From: an uncultured Cellvibrio sp.
GTDB lineage: Bacteria > Pseudomonadota > Gammaproteobacteria > Pseudomonadales > Cellvibrionaceae
DNA: 9,694 nt
Reading direction: 5' to 3'
Assembly: GCA_946480695.1 (NCBI GenBank)
Contig: CAMLKG010000058.1
Span: forward strand, 1 to 9,694
Of the stretch, positions 1 to 6,800 are shown piece by piece. The translations under genes were made by a program, and so were the position numbers. Every line of letters begins with the position of its first letter. Position 1 is the stretch's first letter. The notes beneath the pieces were generated by a model, which made no database searches, was not told where the DNA came from, and saw only the letters and a list, made by a program, of their open reading frames with translations.

Positions 1-230
1 GGACAAAACTGGAAAACTCTAGTTTAGAGATGTCTCAGTAATGGGGGAGTGGACAATATTATCTGCGCTATATTTTACTCGCCTAACTCACAGGGCAATG
101 GATGATTCAGTAAATGAATTCCCCTCTATCACACTGGATGTAAAAATGGATGTGCTCATAAATTAATTTGTAAAATTATCGCATCATAGGATTTATCAAT
201 CCTATTCGTTTTTACTTTAAGGAATTAATC
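1..230. other. AT-rich leader, possible relic of an upstream element
   Basis: No complete gene is seen in this stretch on either strand. On the + strand a frame entering at base 3 reads TKLENSSLEMSQ and stops at 39-41. This could be the extreme C-terminus of an upstream gene. The following bases (about 30-58, ending GGGGGAGTGGACA) are vaguely like the terminal sequence of some IS3-family elements, but I recall this only loosely and cannot verify it. From about 60 to 185 all frames close quickly. A weak -10-like TAAAAT lies at 171-176, without a good -35 at the right distance, so no promoter is called with confidence. Confidence 0.3.
186..205 (+). terminator. Perfect 8-bp inverted repeat followed by a T-rich run
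   Basis: ATAGGATT (186-193) and AATCCTAT (198-205) are exact reverse complements around a 4-base TATC loop, and TCGTTTTT follows at 206-213. The layout resembles an intrinsic terminator for whatever lies upstream. However, the stem has only two G-C pairs per arm and would be weak. It ends 13 bases before the ribosome binding site of the first gene, so it could instead be an operator or a leader hairpin. Confidence 0.35.
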
Positions 231-812
231 ATGGGATTCAAAAGAAGATTTTTTGGAGATAAGTATTTAAATAGAGAAGGCTTATTAAAACATCTTTATT
301 ATAGAGTTATGATTCGCGGTTGGTTTATAGATTTACCAATCCTGATTGCAATATGTTATTTCATTCCTTGGGATAAATTAATCGATAATTTTTTTCTAGA
401 AAGATTAATTTATTTCATGGAATCGTGGATACCAAATATTCAGAAAAATAGAGAATATTCCGATTTTCCCGAATACTCTGTAAGTTTTTTAAGCACAATC
501 CATTTCATTGGTGTTATTTGCCTATTCTTTCCAATATTTTATTCAAAGAAAAATATTAATATTTATATCCATTTGCGAAATAGCGGTCATCATCCAATAA
601 AAATAATTTTTTTTGGCTTCTTGGTGATAGTTCCGTTTTTACTCATTCCCCATATTTATTTAGGTGCGATTACCTATTTTGGTTGTGAAGAATGCTCATA
701 CCACAATAAGATTTCACTTATTATCGGGGCTATAATTCCTTGGTTTATTATTAATTTTCTTCTTCTATATACGCTAATTATTGTAAAGAATTACCTATCT
801 AAGGAGATTTAA
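231..812 (+). CDS. Small four-helix inner-membrane protein of unknown function, possible immunity protein
   Basis: The 193-residue protein starts at ATG 231, with AAGGA at 219-223 placed 7 bases upstream. I do not recognise the family with confidence. Four hydrophobic segments are visible at about residues 31-47, 85-104, 123-148 and 162-185. Positive charge in the N-terminus (KRR), in loop 2 (SKKN to HHPIK) and in the tail (KNYLSKEI) predicts both ends in the cytoplasm. Loop 1 (48-84) is acidic and loop 3 carries a CEEC pair (152-155), both predicted periplasmic. The R29-x4-D34 at the start of helix 1 recalls RDD-family membrane proteins, a weak likeness. The four-helix, both-ends-in shape also recalls immunity proteins of pore-forming colicins. 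Its stop lies one base before the next start, which suggests coupled translation with the giant RTX gene. It is very AT-rich (32 G+C of 120 bases at 541-660). It is not HlyC-like, so it is not an RTX acyltransferase. Confidence 0.93.
   Translation: MGFKRRFFGDKYLNREGLLKHLYYRVMIRGWFIDLPILIAICYFIPWDKLIDNFFLERLIYFMESWIPNIQKNREYSDFPEYSVSFLSTIHFIGVICLFFPIFYSKKNINIYIHLRNSGHHPIKIIFFGFLVIVPFLLIPHIYLGAITYFGCEECSYHNKISLIIGAIIPWFIINFLLLYTLIIVKNYLSKEI
801..806 (+). promoter_or_regulatory. Ribosome binding site of the giant RTX gene
   Basis: AAGGAG ends 7 bases before ATG 814 and lies inside the last codons of the small membrane protein gene. The giant frame has an in-frame stop (TAA 784-786) and no other start codon between that stop and 814, so this site fixes the start. 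Its position inside the upstream coding sequence supports translational coupling. Confidence 0.85.
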
Positions 813-813
813 C

Positions 814-3800
814 ATGTCGGACGTTTTGATTGATGTTGGTTTAAACGAAGAGCAAAAGGCGGCTTTGGAGGCGATGCTTGCGGGATTTGAAGAATCGGCA
901 AAAGGCGAGGGGATGAATGGTCTTCACGAAACCATAAACGTTAAAACTGAATTACTAAAAGAAAAGTATTCAGCCTATAACAAGGCCAATAATATCGGTT
1001 ATGAATGGATAAGTAAAAATTCAAATTCTTTGGACTACAAGGCCAATGTAGTGGAAGGTGCAATAAAAAAAATTAAGGCGGATATTGCAGCATCTATTGC
1101 TGACGCAGAAGACTCCATAGATACAGCAGAAAAAACCAAAAAATTCCTTGTTAATTTTTCTCGGGTGTCAGGCGCATTAGGAATTGCAATTACCCTAGAG
1201 GAAATTAAAGATGCTGTTGATAAAGGGGATAATCGCGAGATAGCTAGGCTAGTTACAAAAGCTGCAGTTGTGAGCGCTACATCTTATACTGTGGCTGCGT
1301 TAGCAGGTATGGCCGCTTCGGGTCTCGCTGGTGCTTTGACTGTAGGCCTAACTTCCTCCCTGTTGTTAGCTATTATTCCAATAATTGTCGTAGGTGCCGC
1401 AGCTTATGCGGTTGCCGATGCATTTGACAAGGCCACCAAAAAAGACGGAGGAAAATACGCCCATTATTTTGCAGGATTCGATTCGCCATTAACGGTGATG
1501 GATTCTACTTTCGGTGGCGATGGAAACGCGGTTGAGTTTACCCGAAATCTAATGGCAAACCAAGCCGGCTTTTCATACGATGGTATTAATGAGCTTATTG
1601 AAAACGGAATACAGTTTGATCGTGTTCAAAGCGCTGCATTAAATTTTAATAGTGTTGACGGAAAAACCCTGGGTGATGAGAAAAAAGATGTTATCGAAGG
1701 AACCGATATTTTATTAGACAAATTATATGGTATGGGCGGGGACGATTATTTAAGGGGATTGAAGGGATTTGATTATCTTGATGGTGGTGACGACAACGAT
1801 ATTTTGGAAGGTGGGGATGACAGCGATACATTGATAGGTGGCTCCGGCAATGACATCTTGGATGGTGGTGCAGGCTTTGACATTCTCACCGGCGGCGAAG
1901 ACGCAGATATGTTACTGGGTGGTGCCGACAATGACACGCTGGATGGCGGTGCGGGCAACGATATTTTAAAAGGCGGTGCGGGTAATGACACCTATCGCTT
2001 TTCCGGTAATTTTGGCCGCGATCTTATTGATGATAATGAAGGTGCAAATACACTGGATATTAACGGTGTGATTGGCAGTTTCACCCAACTCGCAAAAGAC
2101 AGCATTATCTATTACGACGATATCAACAATCCCACCCGCAAAGCCGTTGTGATTGACGAAGGCAATACCCAATCCCTCATTATTTCCACGGTTTCCAAAT
2201 CCGGCCTTGCCATTACCGATTCAGGCAATAGCGTAACTATAAAAAACTGGACGGGAAGTGGTTTTGGTATCGTCCTGAACGATGCCGCCGAGCTTACACC
2301 GGATACCGAAAAAGTTTTCACGGTGAACGGCAGCAACGATGACAATGCGCTCTCGCTCAACAATGCCGGTGATACCAATCCAAACTACGGTGTGATGGGT
2401 TATGTCACGGTCAATGCCAATGGTGGTGCGGGCAATGACCTCATCATGGGTTTGGCAACCGGAAAGGATACCCTGCTCGGCGGTGATGGCAACGATGTGA
2501 TCTCCAGCGGGTTCACCACGGGAGTCACCGGCAGTGCGCATATGCGAGTGTTGGATGTTCCGGGTATAGACAGCATCCGTGGCGGAAAGGGCAATGACTA
2601 TATTGTCGCCTCGGCATTAGCGGTCGCTCATGGTGATGAAGATGACGATGTATTAAGGGCAGATACAACACTCTACGCAGTCATACCCGGAGCCAACCGG
2701 GATGTAGCCTGGAAAGACCTGCAGCAATTTATGAATTATATGCCCGAGCAAAACGACGCGTCGGGCGCGACAGAATTTACGATTGGCTTAACATTTAAAA
2801 AGAACCTCACCGCTGAATTTAAAGAATTCACATCCGCCAGTGGCAGTAAATTTATTGCACGGCATGAAAACGGAACCACAACCATTGCGTACAACTTTAG
2901 CTATGTGAACGGGAGCTACGTCTACGACAATGCAAATGCGTGGGAAATCGTTGAGCGTGACATTGTTCCTGGCATCGGAACCTATGATGCGGTTGGTAAA
3001 ATGCAAGGGGCCAGCTTATTTGGTGATGCGGGAAACGACTATCTGTTTGGCGGCGCACGATCTGATTATTTATCCGGTGGTGTTGATAAAGACACAATCT
3101 TCGGTGGGGAAGGGCAAGACACTATTGATGGCGGTTTGGATAATGATCTTCTGGTCGGCAGTGAAGGTGATGATTTGCTTAACGGCGGCCAAGGCGACGA
3201 TACCATTTTTGGTAGCCAGGGCGGTGCGCGGGCCGAGGCATCGGATAATGATGTTTTGTACGGCGGGAGTGGTGCTGACAAACTCTATGGCGGTGCAGGT
3301 AAGGATTACCTGGATGGTGGAATAGGTTTGGATGAATTGCACGGTGGAGACGGTGAGGATTACCTATATGGTGGCGATGACCAGGATATAGATTATTTAT
3401 ATGGAGGCGCTGATGATGACACCATCATAATGGGACCGCTTGATCAGGCAGATGGAGGTAGCGGGAATAATATTTATATTTGGGACCCTCGTCAGGTTAC
3501 TAATGTACAACCCTTGGACTTGGTTCCAGTCTCCGCTGAAAATGTGGCCGCGACTGGTAATATTTTTGGCGATATATTGGGTAGTACGACGAGTACTGGC
3601 TCTTCCCCCAATGTAATAACCAATCTCATTTATATAAGAAACACCGAAGGAAACAACACCTTGGGTATTGCAGGCATGTCGGATTTCAATGATGCCTCTA
3701 TCAATATTTCGGGTAATTACCTGCTACTCACCACTGGTAATAATCAACACCTCGCAATCCAGGACGGGGTAAGCAATACACCCGTTCAGATCGCCTTTGG

Positions 3801-6800
3801 CCGCACTGTGGAGCAACTGGCAAGCACGCCAGTGGTATTTACTCCTTTAAATGAAGAACATTTCTTAAATGGTGTTGCTCCGTTGGAGCAAACCACTATC
3901 ACCAGTTCAGATTTAATGCTCGCAAAACTGGAGACTGCTGTTGTACTCAAAGGTGGCACGAGCCAGTACCTGGTGGGCGGGTTAAATAAGGATGTGCTGA
4001 CTGCGAACCTTTCCGGCTCCGTATTGATTGGAGGTAAGGGAAATGACACTTTAATCGGTGATGCGGGCAATGACACCTACATAATTCGCAAGGATGACGG
4101 TAATGACACCATCGTCGATATAGGCGGCAATAACCATATTAAATTTGATAAAAATATTTCCGTTGGGCAAACAACGGTTCGTCGTAATGGCACTGATTTG
4201 GTTTTTACTATTGCAGAAGACCAGTATATTACTGTTAAAAATATGTTTAATGCGCATGGCGCCTTGATTGCGGAAAACGGTATTCAAAACGTCACTTTTT
4301 ATGATGGTGCATTGAATACAGTATGGGACTTAAACCAATTAAAACAACGCGCGCTCGCATCCACCGTCGCGGACGATACCATTACCGGCTTTGACGGGGA
4401 TGATACCTATCACTATTCATTAGGTGATGGCAGGGATGTGATTACCGATACCCAAGGCAACGATACCATCCAATTGGGTGCTGGCATCACCCAATCACAG
4501 GTAATAGTACGTAAGGATGCCAATAATAACCTAATCCTTAGCTTTGCTGACGGAGGATCAATTACCGTTGCAAACGCGTTTAATAGTTCGGGAGAGTTTA
4601 CGGGTAATGCCATTGAGTCGGTAACATTTGCTGATAATTCCATATGGAATTTAGCGCAACTGAAGGCCGAAGTATTAAAGGATCACACCCATGCATACAA
4701 TGGTACACAGACCGATGACTCGTTAATAGGTAGCGCAGCTAAAGATATTTTGATCGGTGGTAAAGGTAACGATAGTCTTTTTGGTGGTGCAGCCGATGAT
4801 GTCTATCAGTACGCATTGGGCGATGGTAACGATGTTATCACCGATACCCATGGCACAGACAAAATCCATTTCACAGCGGGCATCACACAATCGAATGTAG
4901 TTGCTCGTTCTAACGGTAAAGACTTAATGCTTACATTGGCAGATGGTGCTGTGTTAACCGTTAAAGATATGTTTGTTACTAAAACGCCTAATGTAGTTGA
5001 CCCTTTAATTACCGCTATTCTTCACAAATTAGAAACCCGCTGGATTCCCCAGGCAGAGACATTAATTGAAAATCATTTTGGTCTCGTCGGTAGGGGCAAT
5101 TTAGAGTTAAATTTTGGCAGGAATATTACTGGTGGCCACGTCGCCAATATTAGCTTTAAAGTCGCTGCTGATGGGCAATCGGTGATTCCGGTATTAACAA
5201 TCGATCTGGATGATTTTGCGGACCTACCCAACGGCTCGACACCTTACTATTACGATCGTTTGATTACACACGAACTAACACACGTGGTAATGGCTAATAA
5301 CATGGATATATTCAATCTGCCGGGTTGGTTCGTGGAAGGTACGGCGGAGTTTATCCAGGGTGCAGATGAGCGCGTAAAAGCTGAATTACGCAATATCAAT
5401 ACGCAAAGTAATTTTGAAGCACTATTTAAGACAACAGCAGGCTCCCCTTCAACTAGTGCAGGTTACGCAGTTAGCTATATTGCCGTTAAATTTCTTGACA
5501 ATGACATCAGGGCCAACGGCGGTATTGGCATTAGGGAAGTCTTTGACCAATTAAAGCTGGGTAAAACGCTCGATCAATCATTAACGGCTGTCAGTTCCGC
5601 ACATAATGGCATGAATGGCTTGTGGGACGATTTATTTACTTTTGAAAGCCATTTTAAATCGACCGGGCTTTCCAGCATTGACTCGTTATTTAATCTAAAC
5701 GATTCAGATACCGGTTCCATTGCAGGGTCCGATTATGGTAATGCTCCGTTAGATGCCAAGGCCGTTGTCGCTGATACTGACATCGGTGGTCCCAAACATC
5801 TTAACCTTGTCGTCCCGAGCCAATTCATCGCCGTTGGTGATGAGCAAAATGAAATTGAAGCCATTCAGTTTTCAGACGGTACTGTATGGAATGCTGAGCG
5901 ACTTCAACAGGAAATAATGAGTGCCCCGATTATAGGAACTGATTCAAATGATCAGCTAATCGGGACAGATGGCAACGAGATATTAATCGGTCATAAAAGT
6001 AATGACGCTTTAGGTGGCGGCAATGGTAACGATATTTATCAATTTGAAATGGGGGATGGTTGGGACTACATAACCGAGACCGCCGGTACAGATACCATTC
6101 GATTTGGAGCCAGCATTAATGAAAGTGATGTGAGTATTCATCGATATTTTAACCAGTTACGTGTATTGCTGAGTAATGGCGAATACATCACTGTCACCAA
6201 TATGTTCGACATGGATACGGGAGAAATTATTTCTGGAAATTCGATTGAACAAATTCAATTTTCAAATGGAAATAGTTGGGATTTAAATCGTATCCGACAA
6301 GAAATAACCAAAGGTGTCGTGCTGCAAGGTACGGCTGGAAGTGATGATTTTCAAGGTTTTTTTGCCAACGATATTTTAAATGGTAACGGTGGCAGAGATT
6401 ATCTTTATGCTTATGACGGTGACGATATTTTAAATGGCGGCACTGGCGATGATGCATTGGTAGGGGGCTTGGGTAATGATCTTTATCAATTTGCATTAGG
6501 CGATGGCTCGGATGATATTAATGAAGAAGGTGGTGTGGATACGATTAAATTTTCCTCTGAAGTTCTTGAAGGCAACGTTGTGCTGCGTAGAAGTCAGGCC
6601 AATTTAATTATAGATTTAAGCACTGGAGGGAAAATTACGGTGTGGGGCATGTTTGATGCTGCCACAGGTGCAGTCATTCCAAATGCAGCTATTGAAAAAA
6701 TTCAATTCTCAAATAATAACGTATGGGATCTAGATTATATCCAGCAAGCAATTATGAAGCCGTTGATCCTGCAAGGAACTGATGGAGTTGATAATTTAGT

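Noticed and set aside
1..41. Definite insertion sequence end
   Set aside because: Only a dozen codons and a vague terminal likeness are visible, with no paired inverted repeat or target duplication in the window. It is kept only as a possibility in the leader entry.
231..812. RTX toxin-activating acyltransferase (HlyC type)
   Set aside because: The position upstream of an RTX gene fits, but the product is a four-helix membrane protein with none of the soluble acyltransferase character.
814..1260. LapA-type N-terminal retention module
   Set aside because: The N-terminus is charged and helix-prone, followed by a hydrophobic hairpin. I see no glycine-rich retention plug or di-alanine cleavage site of that type.
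1773..2594. Several open frames on the - strand with proline/serine-rich products
   Set aside because: They lie antisense to the RTX repeats. The regular GGN/GAY codons of the sense strand remove stops from the other strand and give repetitive Pro/Ser translations. No ribosome binding sites or family motifs are seen.
2930..3325. 131-codon open frame on the + strand in another frame
   Set aside because: It overlaps the continuous giant frame, which shows clear RTX motifs throughout. The alternative product has no recognisable features.
3481..3540. FrpC-like self-processing site at an Asp-Pro bond (WDP at 3481-3489)
   Set aside because: A single Asp-Pro is common by chance, and the surrounding sequence does not resemble the self-processing module as I know it.
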